Shown here piece after piece: positions 47,561-57,741 of a stretch of DNA of 64,000 nt. Source of the stretch: Pseudoalteromonas sp. FUC4 (GTDB taxonomy: Bacteria > Pseudomonadota > Gammaproteobacteria > Enterobacterales > Alteromonadaceae); assembly GCF_008370255.1 (NCBI RefSeq), contig NZ_SEUI01000001.1:362767-426766 (forward strand), given 5' to 3'. A program made the position numbers and the translations under genes. The notes beneath the pieces are model-generated. The model searched no databases. It was not told the DNA's origin and saw nothing but the letters and a program-made list of their open reading frames with translations. The stretch's first letter is position 1. Every line of letters starts with the position of its first letter.

Positions 47561-48577
47561 TTATTTAGCAGCAAGTGCTTGTTTAAATACATTTTTAAAG
47601 CGTTCGAAATCTTCAATATGCGGCAGGTGCCCTAAATTATCCAGTTCAAATAATTGTGCGTCAGGGATAAGTGTTGCAGCGTGTTTGCCTAATTTATCAT
47701 ATCGACCAAGCTCGTAATCAACACCGTCTTTTTTCCAGTTACGGCCAGGGCCTGTTCTATCGCGTGTACCAATAATTAATTTAACAGGCACGGCAAAGTC
47801 CTTAAATTCAGTAATTACCGGTTGAGTGAAAATCATATCGTATGTTTTAGCGTTAACCCATGCCATTTGCTCTTTATCTGGACCTTGTATTTGCCCGGTT
47901 ATAAAGTCTGTAAGGGCTGAATATGTGGCGTTCCACTTTCCATCATAATAGTTTTTTTGCTGATATTTTCTTACGCCTTCTGGCGTTTTTGAAAATTCGT
48001 TTTTATAGAAAAAATTGGTATCTTTGTAATCAACATACTGCAAGTAGTTTTCAAGCCCAATAGGGTTGAGTAAAATTAATTTGCTTGTTGTGTTTGGGTA
48101 CATTAATGCAAAACGACTCGCTAGCATCCCACCCATAGAGTGTCCTAATACAATTGACTCTTTTATATTAAGTGAATCCATTAACGCATGAGTATGGTGA
48201 GCAAGAGCCGCAAATGAATACTGGTAATTAGTTGGTTTAGATGATTTACCAAAACCAATTTGATCAGGAATTAATACGCCGTAGCCTAAAGATTGCAGGT
48301 ATTGCGCAGTGGTAGTCCAGTAATCTGCATTAAAATTTTTGCCGTGCATAAGCGTAACTGTAGGCATGTCGGATTTGGTAGGCTTTAAGTAAATATACGC
48401 CATTTTAAGAGACTGTTTTTGAGACTCTATGTTAAAGTAATTTACTTTAAAGTCGTACTGGTAACTGCTTAAAAGTGCATCATAAGAAAGTGAAGAGGTA
48501 TCTTGCGTTGTGCTCGCTAATGCATTGTTTGTTAATAACAATAAAGTAGAAAAGCAAATAACTTTAATCGACGACAT
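47561..48577 (-). CDS. Exported alpha/beta-fold hydrolase
   Basis: A 338-residue secreted or periplasmic hydrolase. Residues 1-22 form a signal peptide (KVICFSTLLLLTNNALA). The core is an alpha/beta hydrolase (about 75-335): oxyanion HGKNFNADYW (about 78-87), nucleophile elbow GHSMGGMLASRF (Ser at about 146), acid near GTRDRTGPG, and the His in NLGHLPHIEDF. The ATG at 48577 with GGAG 7 nt upstream is preferred to a longer frame beginning at 48652, which lacks a signal. Substrate unknown; the lipase or haloalkane-dehalogenase-like set of loops cannot be distinguished. Not obviously part of an operon. Confidence 0.87.
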   Translation of the reverse strand: MSSIKVICFSTLLLLTNNALASTTQDTSSLSYDALLSSYQYDFKVNYFNIESQKQSLKMAYIYLKPTKSDMPTVTLMHGKNFNADYWTTTAQYLQSLGYGVLIPDQIGFGKSSKPTNYQYSFAALAHHTHALMDSLNIKESIVLGHSMGGMLASRFALMYPNTTSKLILLNPIGLENYLQYVDYKDTNFFYKNEFSKTPEGVRKYQQKNYYDGKWNATYSALTDFITGQIQGPDKEQMAWVNAKTYDMIFTQPVITEFKDFAVPVKLIIGTRDRTGPGRNWKKDGVDYELGRYDKLGKHAATLIPDAQLFELDNLGHLPHIEDFERFKNVFKQALAAK

Positions 48578-48775
48578 TTGGTTACTCCAATTACGGACAA
48601 ATAATATGAGCTCTAATATATAAAACTCAGAATAATTCATTATAGTAACCAAACCTTAAGCACTATTCAATTGAGGCTTTGTCATACTCAAAGTTGTTTA
48701 ATTGGGAGATGAAAAAAGCGAAGCTAAAATAGAGCTTCGCTTATTATTGTAGGGTAAAGCGAGTATCGTTAAAGC

Positions 48776-49564
48776 TTAAAATGTCCACTCTACATGGATT
48801 TGTGGTACTGACTCAGTGACTTCAGTACCTAGTTTATTGTGCCAGTATTGTAATTCCATACCCAATAGTAGTGTGTTTTCTTTCATTTGAAGAGCGTGGC
48901 CCATATCCCATACTAAAATAGGTTGTGCGAGTATCCACGCCTCTACATCGTTACCAAATTCATCTTCACGTTCTGCAATGTATTCAGCGTGGCCTTTAAA
49001 GCTAAACTTTTGTGAGCCAATAGAGAAAGGATACTCAAAAGCTACATCAAGCATCCAGCTATTTGTTTCAATAGGAGCCCCGCCTTTTGCTACACCTTCA
49101 CTATCGTCAATGTAAGCTGTGAACAGCGTTTGAAAAAAGTTAAACCCAGGTACATCCCAGCTTAATTTAACACCAGGCAAGTATTTCATTACTTTAGCGT
49201 CGCCAGCCACATTAATACCGCCGGTAAGGCCCACATCTAATAATGCGCCAGCGCCAATATTTTCGCCGCTAATGGCCGATAAGCTTACCGTTGAATACCA
49301 TTCACCATAAAAATCAGCATCTTGGTAACCATCATCGGTATCGTCTTTACTGTAATCGATAAAAAAGAAGTTATCGCCGTAATCGTAACCCGATGCATGT
49401 TGAACCGAGTAAACCGTTGTGTCTGACTCTTGCTCAGTGAATGGGTCTTTTTGGTTGCCATTATTAATATGTAGTGCTGTGCTGCTCCAATTAGCCGCAA
49501 AAGCAGAAGACGATAAAGCAATTGATGTAAAAGTAACGAGAGGAAGTAATTTTTTAAATTTCAT
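48776..49564 (-). CDS. Tsx-like nucleoside-channel outer membrane protein
   Basis: A 262-residue outer-membrane beta-barrel. Residues 1-23 are a signal peptide (cleavage after AFA). The body alternates amphipathic strands rich in aromatic residues and ends in phenylalanine (HVEWTF), the standard barrel terminus. FFFIDYSKDD and FYGEWYSTVSLSAISG resemble the Tsx nucleoside-specific channel family (Pfam PF03502). It lies 132 nt after an NhaC-type antiporter gene on the same strand, with an inverted repeat between them. A role in nucleoside uptake is family knowledge; it is not demonstrated by the context. Confidence 0.78.
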   Translation of the reverse strand: MKFKKLLPLVTFTSIALSSSAFAANWSSTALHINNGNQKDPFTEQESDTTVYSVQHASGYDYGDNFFFIDYSKDDTDDGYQDADFYGEWYSTVSLSAISGENIGAGALLDVGLTGGINVAGDAKVMKYLPGVKLSWDVPGFNFFQTLFTAYIDDSEGVAKGGAPIETNSWMLDVAFEYPFSIGSQKFSFKGHAEYIAEREDEFGNDVEAWILAQPILVWDMGHALQMKENTLLLGMELQYWHNKLGTEVTESVPQIHVEWTF

Positions 49565-49648
49565 ATCTGTATTTAACTATAATTTTAGTGACACGCGAAG
49601 GCGCGCATTATAGCAAAAGTGATTGATATGTAGAGTATTATTTTAACA

Positions 49649-49681
49649 TATGTTGCAGCTTACTTATTAAGCTGCAACATA
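49649..49681. repeat. Perfect 14-bp inverted repeat between nhaC-like and tsx-like genes
   Basis: TATGTTGCAGCTTA (49649-49662) and TAAGCTGCAACATA (49668-49681) around a 5-nt loop. It follows the antiporter gene on the minus strand and may end its transcript, though the T-tract is interrupted. Confidence 0.6.
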
Positions 49682-49696
49682 GTATAGGTGTTTAAA

Positions 49697-51010
49697 TTAT
49701 GCTTTATTACGGCGTAAGCAAATAACTGCAATGGCAGTAAATGCCAAAATAAAACAGTAATAAGAAGACGTTGATACTTCCCACGGGCTAATTTTAAACG
49801 TAGCGCCTAACAGTAGCGCTTGTGCGCCATAAGGCAATGAACCCTGTGTTACACAAGCAAAAATATCAAGCAAACTAGCTGAACGTTTACCGGTTATTTC
49901 ACCGTCATCAGCAAGCTTTTTAGCAATAGGGCCGGCCACAATAATAGACACTGTGTTATTAGCAATACATACATTACTTGTTAAAACTAACGCAGCGATA
50001 CCTAATTGATCTGCCACTTTACGGTGCCATTTTGCAATGATTTTAGTAATCGCTTGAATTTTTTGAGCAATGTAATCAAGGCCACCGTTAATACGAATAA
50101 ATTCAGATAAGCCACCAATAAACATAGAAAGTAAAAATATTTCCTGCATATCGGTAAAGCCTTTGTAAATATCTTTTACAAAGCTTGCGCCTTCGTAGCT
50201 GCCGGTAAAGCCCATTAGCGCAGCAAATACAATACCGCTAAATAGCACCACAAACACGTTCATACCGGCAACAGCCAATACTAAAATAAAGGCATAAGGC
50301 AGCACTAATAATAAATCAAAATCTTTTGTTTCTACTGCTTGTGGAGCAGGTGTTAAATAAAGCAGCAAAGCAATGGTTAATACGGCAGCAGGAACCGCTA
50401 TTTTTAAGTTTTCTTTAAACTTGTCTTTCATTTCACAGCCTTGCGTACGTGTTGCAGCAATGGTTGTGTCTGAAATAATAGAAAGGTTATCACCAAACAT
50501 TGCGCCCGATACTATAGTACCGGCCATTAATGCTGGATCTATACCTGTTTTAACGGATACCGCATAAGCAATTGGCCCTATAGCACCAATGGTACCCATT
50601 GATGTACCCATTGCAGTAGAGACAACCGCAGCAATTAAAAATAGCCCTGGTAATAACAGCGACGGTGGAATAAGTGACAAGCCAGCGTTTACAACCGCAT
50701 CCACACCACCGGTGGCACTTGCTACTGCCGAAAATGCACCAGCAAGTAAATAAATTAAACACATGGTAATAATGTTGTTGTGTCCTGCGCCTTTAATAAA
50801 TGTTTCTACACATTGGTTTACAGTGCCTTTGTTTAAAATAAAGGCAAGCATAATAGCGGGTAGTATAGCAACCGGCGCTGGGAGCTGGTAAAAAGCGTAA
50901 TCAACCCCTTGCGATTGTAAATATAAACCTGAGCCTAAAAAAAGGGCTACAAAGGTAAGAAGGGGAAGCAAAGATAGAATTGCTTTGTTTTTATTAAATG
51001 TTGGCTGCAT
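49697..51010 (-). CDS. NhaC-family Na+/H+ antiporter-like protein
   Basis: A 437-residue inner-membrane transporter with about 11-12 hydrophobic segments, matching the NhaC superfamily. Segments typical of it are STAMGTSMGTIGAIGPIAYAV (about 135-155) and MAGTIVSGAMFGDNLSIISDTTIAATRTQGCE. The ATG at 51010 has GAGGA five bases upstream and is preferred to that at 51022. Members exchange Na+ for H+ or malate/lactate; the substrate is unknown. The marine context favours sodium. The Tsx-like gene lies downstream and could be co-transcribed, which would couple solute entry across the outer membrane to an ion-driven step, but that is inference. Confidence 0.85.
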   Translation of the reverse strand: MQPTFNKNKAILSLLPLLTFVALFLGSGLYLQSQGVDYAFYQLPAPVAILPAIMLAFILNKGTVNQCVETFIKGAGHNNIITMCLIYLLAGAFSAVASATGGVDAVVNAGLSLIPPSLLLPGLFLIAAVVSTAMGTSMGTIGAIGPIAYAVSVKTGIDPALMAGTIVSGAMFGDNLSIISDTTIAATRTQGCEMKDKFKENLKIAVPAAVLTIALLLYLTPAPQAVETKDFDLLLVLPYAFILVLAVAGMNVFVVLFSGIVFAALMGFTGSYEGASFVKDIYKGFTDMQEIFLLSMFIGGLSEFIRINGGLDYIAQKIQAITKIIAKWHRKVADQLGIAALVLTSNVCIANNTVSIIVAGPIAKKLADDGEITGKRSASLLDIFACVTQGSLPYGAQALLLGATFKISPWEVSTSSYYCFILAFTAIAVICLRRNKA

Positions 51011-51348
51011 TGTATTCCTCATAACCAGTTAATATAACCACAGCCAAAACTCCTCTTTTAGCTGAATTTAGTAGATCACTCTTTATAAAAAAGTAGATGA
51101 CCACAGCGCCCGCAAGCCAAAGACCAAATCGACGCGAAAGAGAAGTTTAAATGTATAGATGGCTAAAGTAAACTGGTATTGTTATTATTATTTAATTAAG
51201 GGCTTACCTGACTATTGCACGACTTTTAGATAATATCTACCGGTGTGCGATTATATGCGGCTAATAATTGCTCAAAGCAAGTTTAGGTCGGCAAATTAGT
51301 CAGGGTACGCAACAACAGATCCAACTAAATCAGATTAAGGCAATAACA
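51011..51348. other. Intergenic region between nhaC-like gene and dapB
   Basis: About 340 bp between divergent genes. It probably carries both promoters. TAGATAATATCTA at about 51226 is a small palindrome. I see no lysine riboswitch or other known leader before dapB. Confidence 0.4.
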
Positions 51349-52146
51349 ATGAATCGAATAGGTGTTTTTGGTGCTAACGGCAGAATGGGCTTAGCCCTAT
51401 TAGAAGCCGCGACAATTAAAGAGCAAACACAACTTGGTGGTGCGTATGTTCGCAGCAGCTCATCGTTATTGGGTATTAATGTAAATCAAGTAAACAGTGC
51501 AGCCGACAAAGCCATTAGCTTTAGCGACGAGAGCAAGGTTGCTGATGTTGATGTACTTATCGACTTTACGTTACCAGCAGGTATGCGCAATCACTTAAAA
51601 ACAGCGGTGGATAAAAAACTGCCTATGGTTATAGGCACCACAGGTTTAACTAGCGAAGACATGGCATTATTAGAAAATGCTGCTAAACATATTCCTATTG
51701 TGTTTGCGCGTAACTACAGCGTTGGCGTTAATGTGCTACTTAACCTAGTGCAAACAGCGGCCACTAAATTTGGTGACGACCTAGATATAGAAGTTTTTGA
51801 AGCGCATCATCGTCATAAAATAGATGCGCCATCGGGCACAGCATTAGCCATTGGTGAATCTATTGCACAGGCTAAAGGGTGGGATCACGATGAAGTAGCG
51901 GTATACGACCGCAGCCAAGTAGAAACAGCTAAATCTCAAAATGAGATTGGTTATTCTGTCCTAAGAGGGGGCGATATAGTAGGTGAACATACCGCATACT
52001 TCGCTACAATGGGCGAAAGGCTTGAATTAACACATAAAGCAAGTTCAAGAATGACGTTCGCTCTAGGAGCTGTAAGGGCTGCAAGCTGGTTGAAAAATAA
52101 ACCCGCAGGACTTTATGACATGCAAGATGTGCTAGATCTTAAGTAG
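51349..52146 (+). CDS. dapB: 4-hydroxy-tetrahydrodipicolinate reductase
   Basis: A 265-residue enzyme of lysine and diaminopimelate biosynthesis. The NAD(P)H-binding motif IGVFGANGRMGLALLEA (about 3-19), IDFTLPAG and VIGTTGLT, and the catalytic block EAHHRHKIDAPSGTALAIGE (about 150-169) are all present. The ATG at 51349 with TAAGG upstream is the family start; an earlier in-frame ATG at 51268 lies in the leader. Length is near the 273 of E. coli DapB. carAB follows 361 nt downstream on the same strand, the order seen in E. coli. Confidence 0.97.
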   Translation: MNRIGVFGANGRMGLALLEAATIKEQTQLGGAYVRSSSSLLGINVNQVNSAADKAISFSDESKVADVDVLIDFTLPAGMRNHLKTAVDKKLPMVIGTTGLTSEDMALLENAAKHIPIVFARNYSVGVNVLLNLVQTAATKFGDDLDIEVFEAHHRHKIDAPSGTALAIGESIAQAKGWDHDEVAVYDRSQVETAKSQNEIGYSVLRGGDIVGEHTAYFATMGERLELTHKASSRMTFALGAVRAASWLKNKPAGLYDMQDVLDLK

Positions 52147-52507
52147 TTTAGTTACTATTTTAACTGTTTGGGTCTAATTTTACCTACAGAGACTTATTTG
52201 TAACAATTAACCAAATAATGTTAGACCTAAATAGCAACTTCATGTAATATGCAGCCAATTTGCCAAAAATTACTAAATGCGTGTTTCCAATTATACCCAA
52301 GTGGCTAGTAAATCCAGGGTTTCAGTGGGAATGAAAATAGTTTTAGGCAAGAAAAATGATTGAAGGTTGAATGCTTTACATCTGCATCATTTAAGACTGC
52401 GTAAAACAATTTAAGCTCACAAAAATCTGGTTTTGACGATCCCTCTGGGTATTGGCGGGGTGTTAAGCAATTGCTTACTCCCGTTTTTTACTGTTAGGAG
52501 GTTTAAC
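52147..52507. other. carAB leader region
   Basis: About 360 bp between dapB and carA. TTTGGGTCTAA (52167-52177) and TTAGACCTAAA (52221-52231) form a long inverted repeat. A terminator-like hairpin lies at 52455-52489, directly before the carA ribosome binding site. I see no certain ArgR or PurR box. A short frame at 52331-52363 (MKIVLGKKND) is the only leader-peptide candidate and does not overlap the terminator. Confidence 0.5.
52455..52489 (+). terminator. Terminator-like hairpin in the carA leader
   Basis: CGGG outside and TAAGCAATTGCTTA (a palindrome) inside, CCCG closing, then TTTTTT. A small internal loop separates the two stem parts. It ends 6 nt before the GGAGG of carA, so it may be an attenuator. 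Confidence 0.65.
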
Positions 52508-53644
52508 TTGACTAAATCCGCTCTGTTAGTCCTAGAAGACGGCACAGTGTTTCGCGGTACTGCAATCGGCGCTGACGGCATGTCAGTCGGTGAAGTGGTA
52601 TTCAATACGTCTATGACTGGTTATCAAGAAATTTTGACTGATCCATCATACGCGGAACAAATCGTAACTTTGACGTACCCACATATCGGTAATACGGGTA
52701 CCAACAGCGAAGACGAAGAAGCGAATCAAATTTGGGCTAAAGGCCTAGTGATCCGTGATTTGCCACTGCTAGCAAGTAACTTTCGTAACGAGCAATCGTT
52801 AGATGATTACTTGAAAGAACGTAATATTTTAGGTATTGCGGACATCGACACCAGAAAGCTAACTCGAATTTTGCGTGATAAAGGCGCACAAAATGGGTGT
52901 ATTGTTGCCGGTGACGAGCTAGACGAAAATAAAGCGTTACAAGCCGCGCAAGCCTTCCCAGGTTTAAAAGGTATGGATTTAGCAAAAGTTGTCTCAACCA
53001 AGGAAAATTTTGAGTGGCGCGAATCAAGCTGGACATTAGGTGAAGGATTTAAAACCCTTGACGCTGCTAATGAAAAGTTTCATGTTGTTGCCTACGACTT
53101 CGGTGTAAAACGTAATATTTTACGTATGCTTGTAGACCGTGGTTGTAAACTTACAGTAGTACCAGCGCAAACTTCAGCCGCTGACGTACTTGCTTTAAAC
53201 CCTGATGGTATCTTCCTATCTAATGGCCCTGGCGATCCTGAGCCATGTACTTACGCTATTGAAGCCATTCAAGCCTTTTTAGAAACCGACACACCTATTT
53301 TTGGTATCTGTTTAGGTCATCAGTTATTAGCCCTTGCCTCAGGTGCTAAAACAGAAAAAATGAAATTTGGCCACCACGGTGGTAACCATCCAGTTAAAGA
53401 CCTAGACCGCAATGTAGTTATGATCACAGCTCAAAACCATGGTTTTGCAGCTCAAGAATCAAGCCTACCAAGTACGCTTCGTGCTACGCATAAATCATTA
53501 TTTGATGGAACGCTTCAAGGTATTCATCGTACCGATAAACCTGCGTTTAGCTTCCAGGGTCACCCTGAAGCAAGCCCTGGTCCACACGATGCAGCACCAT
53601 TATTTGACCACTTCATCGATTTGATGCAAGCGCGTAAACACTAA
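52508..53644 (+). CDS. carA: Carbamoyl-phosphate synthase small subunit
   Basis: A 378-residue glutamine amidotransferase subunit. The N-terminal domain begins [22 protein letters not shown]; the class I glutaminase domain (about 190-378) has catalytic Cys in [16 protein letters not shown] and the His/Glu in [13 protein letters not shown]. The start is a TTG at 52508: AGGAGG stands 7-12 nt upstream, the N-terminus aligns with E. coli CarA (382 residues), and no ATG or GTG exists in the right place. It supplies ammonia to CarB for arginine and pyrimidine synthesis. carB follows 16 nt later. Confidence 0.95.
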   Translation: MTKSALLVLEDGTVFRGTAIGADGMSVGEVVFNTSMTGYQEILTDPSYAEQIVTLTYPHIGNTGTNSEDEEANQIWAKGLVIRDLPLLASNFRNEQSLDDYLKERNILGIADIDTRKLTRILRDKGAQNGCIVAGDELDENKALQAAQAFPGLKGMDLAKVVSTKENFEWRESSWTLGEGFKTLDAANEKFHVVAYDFGVKRNILRMLVDRGCKLTVVPAQTSAADVLALNPDGIFLSNGPGDPEPCTYAIEAIQAFLETDTPIFGICLGHQLLALASGAKTEKMKFGHHGGNHPVKDLDRNVVMITAQNHGFAAQESSLPSTLRATHKSLFDGTLQGIHRTDKPAFSFQGHPEASPGPHDAAPLFDHFIDLMQARKH

Positions 53645-53660
53645 TTTAACTGGAGTAATA

Positions 53661-56600
53661 ATGCCAAAACGTACCGACATAAAAAGCATTCTTATCTTAG
53701 GCGCAGGCCCAATTGTAATTGGTCAAGCTTGTGAATTTGACTACTCTGGTGCTCAAGCGTGTAAAGCACTTAGAGAAGAAGGCTATAGAGTTATATTAGT
53801 TAACTCAAACCCTGCAACTATCATGACTGATCCTGAAATGGCCGATGCTACCTACATCGAACCAATTCACTGGGAAGTGGTAGAAAAAATTATTGAAAAA
53901 GAAAAGCCTGATGCTGTACTGCCTACAATGGGTGGTCAAACAGCATTAAACTGTGCACTTGATTTAGACAAGCACGGTGTATTGGCTAAGCACGGCGTTG
54001 AGCTAATTGGCGCAACGGCTGATGCAATCGACAAAGCAGAAAACCGTGAGCGCTTTGACGTCGCAATGAAAAACATTGGTCTTGAATGTCCTCGTGCTGA
54101 AATAGCTCACTCAATGGAAGAAGCTAAAGATACAATGAGCCGAATTGGCTTACCATGTATCATTCGTCCTTCTTTCACCATGGGTGGTACCGGTGGCGGT
54201 GTTGCTTACAACATGGAAGAGTTTGAAGAAATTTGTGAGCGCGGTTTAGACTTATCGCCAACAAACGAATTATTGATTGATGAATCACTGATTGGTTGGA
54301 AAGAGTACGAAACAGAAGTTGTACGTGATAAAAACGACAACTGTATTATTGTTTGTACCATTGAAAACTTTGACCCTATGGGTGTTCACACTGGTGATTC
54401 AATCACAGTTGCACCAGCGCAAACGCTAACCGACAAAGAATACCAAATTATGCGTAACGCCTCTATGGCGGTATTACGTGAAATTGGTGTAGAAACTGGC
54501 GGTTCTAACGTGCAGTTTGGTATTAATCCTGAAGATGGCCGTATGGTTATCATTGAGATGAACCCACGCGTATCACGTTCATCTGCACTTGCTTCAAAAG
54601 CAACGGGTTTCCCAATTGCTAAAATTGCCGCAAAGCTAGCAGTCGGTTACACGCTTGATGAGCTTCAAAACGATATTACTGGCGGTAAAACTCCAGCATC
54701 TTTTGAGCCTTCAATCGATTACGTTGTAACAAAAATTCCTCGCTTTAACTTTGAAAAATTTGCCGGTGCTAACGACCGCTTAACTACGCAAATGAAATCG
54801 GTTGGCGAAGTAATGGCGATTGGTCGTAACCAACAAGAATCATTACACAAAGCATTACGTGGCCTAGAAGTTGGCGCAACGGGTTTTAACCCAATAGTTG
54901 CACTTGATGATCCTAAAGCGAAAGAAAAGATCATCCGCGAATTACGCGAGCCAGGTGCTGAGCGTATCTGGTACATTGCCGATGCAATGCGCCATGGTAT
55001 GAGCGTTGATGATGTTTATGAGCTGACTAAAGTTAATCGCTGGTTCTTAGTACAAATAGAAGATATTTTAAAAGACGAAGCAAAAATTAGTGAAGTAGGT
55101 ATGGCTGGTTTAAATGCCGATTTCCTACGTAAACTTAAACGCAAAGGTTTCGCAGACCCACGTATAGCTGAAATTGCAGGTGTATCTGAAGCTGAAATTC
55201 GTAAAAAACGTCACTTATTAAACATCGTGCCAGTATACAAGCGTGTTGATACGTGCGCCGCAGAATTTAGCTCAGATACAGCTTACATGTACTCATCTTA
55301 CGATGAAGAGTGTGAAGCAAACCCAACAGATAAAGACAAAATCATGGTTATTGGTGGCGGTCCTAACCGTATTGGCCAAGGTATTGAATTTGATTACTGT
55401 TGTGTACATGCTTCGCTTGCGCTTCGCGAAGACGGCTATGAAACAATTATGGTTAACTGTAACCCTGAAACGGTTTCTACCGATTACGATACATCAGATA
55501 GACTATACTTTGAGCCAATTACACTTGAAGACGTACTTGAAATCGTACGTGTTGAAAAGCCAAAAGGCGTTATCGTGCAGTACGGTGGTCAAACACCACT
55601 TAAATTAGCGCGTGAGCTTGAAGCGAATGGTGTGCCAGTAATTGGTACTTCACCTGATGCGATTGACCGTGCAGAAGACCGCGAACGTTTCCAACAACTT
55701 GTTGAACGCCTGAACTTACTTCAGCCAGAAAATGCAACAGTAACTTCAACTGAAGAAGCACTACTTAAATCAGTTGAAATTGGCTTCCCACTAGTTGTAC
55801 GTCCGTCGTATGTATTAGGTGGTCGTGCAATGGAAATTGTATACGATGAAGACGATTTACGTCGTTACATGACCGAAGCTGTATCTGCATCAAACGAAGC
55901 ACCTGTATTACTGGACCGTTTCTTAGATAACGCAATTGAAGTTGACGTTGACGCAATTTGCGACGGCGAGCAAGTAATTATTGGCGGTATCATGGAGCAC
56001 ATTGAGCAAGCGGGTGTTCACTCTGGTGACTCAGCATGTTCATTACCAGCACATTCTTTATCGCAAGAAGTGCAAGATGTAATGCGCAAGCAAGTAACAG
56101 ATATGGCGCTTGAGCTTGGTGTTGTTGGCTTAATGAATACACAGTTTGCTGTAAAAGATGGCAAAGTGTACTTAATTGAAGTTAACCCGCGTGCAGCACG
56201 TACAGTACCGTTTGTATCAAAAGCAACCGGTGTGGCGCTTGCAAAAGTAGCGGCTCGTTGTATGGCGGGTCAGTCTTTGGCAAGCCAAGGTATTACTAAA
56301 GAAGTGATCCCTCCTTATTACAGCGTTAAAGAAGTTGTACTGCCATTTGCTAAGTTTCAGGGTGTGGATCCAATCCGTGGTCCTGAGATGCGCTCAACGG
56401 GTGAAGTGATGGGTGTTGGTGATACTTTCGCCGAAGCATTCGCAAAAGCACAATTAGGTGCAAGCAACACTTTACCACGCGGTGGTCGCGCGTTATTATC
56501 TGTTCGTAATAGCGATAAGCCACGCATTGTTGAATTAGCCAAGATCATGACCGACTTAGGTTTTGAACTTGACGCAACAGGTGGCACGGCACACGCTCTT

Positions 56601-56879
56601 GAAGAAGCAGGCATTGAAGTACGACGTGTAAACAAAGTATATGAAGGCCGCCCGCATATTCTTGATTATATCAAGAATAAAGAGTACAGCTATATCGTTA
56701 ATACCACCGAAGGTCGCCAAGCGATCGAAGATTCGAAGGTGTTACGTCGTGGTGCATTGCAAAATAAAACCAACTATACGACAACCTTGAACGCAGCTTT
56801 TGCTAACTGTACTGCTAACAAAGCAGATGACCGTAGTAAAGTAACGTCAGTTCAAGAGCTACACCTGCGATTGAACTAA
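53661..56879 (+). CDS. carB: Carbamoyl-phosphate synthase large subunit
   Basis: A 1072-residue enzyme with two homologous ATP-grasp halves. Half one: [20 protein letters not shown] near the start, [16 protein letters not shown] (about 170-185); half two from about 555: [36 protein letters not shown] (about 713-728). The C-terminal MGS-like allosteric domain (about 935-1072) binds UMP or ornithine. Length matches E. coli (1073). ACTGGAGT precedes the ATG. It forms the carAB operon, with greA after it as in related species. Confidence 0.98.
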   Translation: MPKRTDIKSILILGAGPIVIGQACEFDYSGAQACKALREEGYRVILVNSNPATIMTDPEMADATYIEPIHWEVVEKIIEKEKPDAVLPTMGGQTALNCALDLDKHGVLAKHGVELIGATADAIDKAENRERFDVAMKNIGLECPRAEIAHSMEEAKDTMSRIGLPCIIRPSFTMGGTGGGVAYNMEEFEEICERGLDLSPTNELLIDESLIGWKEYETEVVRDKNDNCIIVCTIENFDPMGVHTGDSITVAPAQTLTDKEYQIMRNASMAVLREIGVETGGSNVQFGINPEDGRMVIIEMNPRVSRSSALASKATGFPIAKIAAKLAVGYTLDELQNDITGGKTPASFEPSIDYVVTKIPRFNFEKFAGANDRLTTQMKSVGEVMAIGRNQQESLHKALRGLEVGATGFNPIVALDDPKAKEKIIRELREPGAERIWYIADAMRHGMSVDDVYELTKVNRWFLVQIEDILKDEAKISEVGMAGLNADFLRKLKRKGFADPRIAEIAGVSEAEIRKKRHLLNIVPVYKRVDTCAAEFSSDTAYMYSSYDEECEANPTDKDKIMVIGGGPNRIGQGIEFDYCCVHASLALREDGYETIMVNCNPETVSTDYDTSDRLYFEPITLEDVLEIVRVEKPKGVIVQYGGQTPLKLARELEANGVPVIGTSPDAIDRAEDRERFQQLVERLNLLQPENATVTSTEEALLKSVEIGFPLVVRPSYVLGGRAMEIVYDEDDLRRYMTEAVSASNEAPVLLDRFLDNAIEVDVDAICDGEQVIIGGIMEHIEQAGVHSGDSACSLPAHSLSQEVQDVMRKQVTDMALELGVVGLMNTQFAVKDGKVYLIEVNPRAARTVPFVSKATGVALAKVAARCMAGQSLASQGITKEVIPPYYSVKEVVLPFAKFQGVDPIRGPEMRSTGEVMGVGDTFAEAFAKAQLGASNTLPRGGRALLSVRNSDKPRIVELAKIMTDLGFELDATGGTAHALEEAGIEVRRVNKVYEGRPHILDYIKNKEYSYIVNTTEGRQAIEDSKVLRRGALQNKTNYTTTLNAAFANCTANKADDRSKVTSVQELHLRLN

Positions 56880-56888
56880 GGAAATGTG

Positions 56889-56910
56889 CCAAGGCCAACT
56901 AGGGCCTTGG
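56889..56910 (+). promoter_or_regulatory. Hairpin between carB and greA
   Basis: CCAAGGCC and GGCCTTGG form a perfect 8-bp stem with a 6-nt loop, ending 18 nt before the greA ATG. There is no T-tract. In E. coli the greA leader also carries a regulatory hairpin; this one could play a similar role or partly terminate. Confidence 0.5.
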
Positions 56911-56927
56911 TGTTAAGTGAGAAAAGT

Positions 56928-57404
56928 ATGCAATCAATTCCGATGACAGTTCGTGGCGCAGATTTACTGCGCAAAGAGCTTAACGAATTAAAAACAGTTA
57001 CCCGTCCTAAAATCGTAAGTGATATTGCGGTTGCACGTGAACATGGTGACTTAAAAGAAAACGCTGAGTACCACGCCGCGCGTGAGCAACAGGGTTTTTG
57101 TGAAGGTCGTATTCAAGAAATTGAAGCAAAGCTTTCAAATGTTCAAATTATCGATGTAACTAAAATGCCAAATACGGGCAAAGTTATTTTTGGCACAACA
57201 GTAACTATAGTAAATGTAGATACTGATGCAGAAGTAAAATACCGTATCGTAGGCGATGATGAAGCAGATATTAAAAACAACTTAATTTCTGTTAATTCAC
57301 CGATTGCACGTGGCTTAATTGGTAAACAAATGGACGACGCAGTGTCTATTCAAACGCCAAAAGGTATCGTTGAGTACGAAATCATTGAAGTTGAGTATCT
57401 TTAA
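56928..57404 (+). CDS. greA: Transcription elongation factor GreA
   Basis: A 158-residue factor that enters the RNA polymerase secondary channel and stimulates cleavage of backtracked RNA. The coiled coil (about 1-75) has the acidic tip in [20 protein letters not shown] (about 37-56), and the C-terminal FKBP-like domain ends [18 protein letters not shown] and [34 protein letters not shown] matches the E. coli start, so the ATG at 56928 is used rather than 56886. Same length as E. coli GreA. Confidence 0.97.
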   Translation: MQSIPMTVRGADLLRKELNELKTVTRPKIVSDIAVAREHGDLKENAEYHAAREQQGFCEGRIQEIEAKLSNVQIIDVTKMPNTGKVIFGTTVTIVNVDTDAEVKYRIVGDDEADIKNNLISVNSPIARGLIGKQMDDAVSIQTPKGIVEYEIIEVEYL

Positions 57405-57431
57405 CGCGTAGCTCACTTTAACGTTTTAAAT

Positions 57432-57462
57432 AAAAACCGATGTATTTACATCGGTTTTTTTA
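57432..57462 (+). terminator. Terminator of greA
   Basis: AAAAACCGATGTA, TTT, ACATCGGTTTTTTT: stem with T-tract 28 nt after the stop codon. Confidence 0.9.
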
Positions 57463-57561
57463 TGCCTTAAATAAGTCGCTATAACAATTAATCACTATAC
57501 TGTTCAGGGTATTCATATTGCATAAAGATTAAGCATGATGATATAGGTACATAATCACTTT

Positions 57562-57722
57562 ATACCAATCTGCTTATATATGGGGTCTATTTAACGTTAA
57601 TAAAATTACGCTAGAACTAGGCAAAAGTTTTTATATCTAGTTGTTCTAAATAAAAAACTTTTAACGACGTTATAGTGCAATTTAATTCGTTAAATTGATC
57701 AAAGATTTATGCAGGTTGGTAT
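57562..57722. repeat. Dispersed MITE-like repeat, copy 2
   Basis: A 161-bp copy of the repeat at 788-947 with the same ends (ATACCAATCTGC left, GCAGGTTGGTAT right). Its internal hairpin is AAAAGTTTTT (57623-57632) with AAAAACTTTT (57653-57662); relative to copy 1 an A-T pair has become G-C. It ends 19 nt before the ATG of the S66 peptidase gene and so lies in its promoter and leader region. Same orientation as copy 1. Confidence 0.85.
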
Positions 57723-57741
57723 TATTAAAAAGGAACACTCA

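Larger units (their letters stand above)
57405..57741. other. Intergenic region with terminator and repeat
   Basis: Holds the greA terminator (57432-57462) and the second copy of the dispersed repeat (57562-57722). The rest is AT-rich with no gene. The promoter of the S66 peptidase gene must lie in or before the repeat. Confidence 0.5.

Noticed and set aside
52200..52440. ArgR or PurR boxes before carA
   Set aside because: Half-site resemblances only (for example TTGAAT near 52361); not good enough to report.
54719..56635. Long minus-strand open frames inside carB
   Set aside because: Antisense to a highly conserved gene, with no family of their own.
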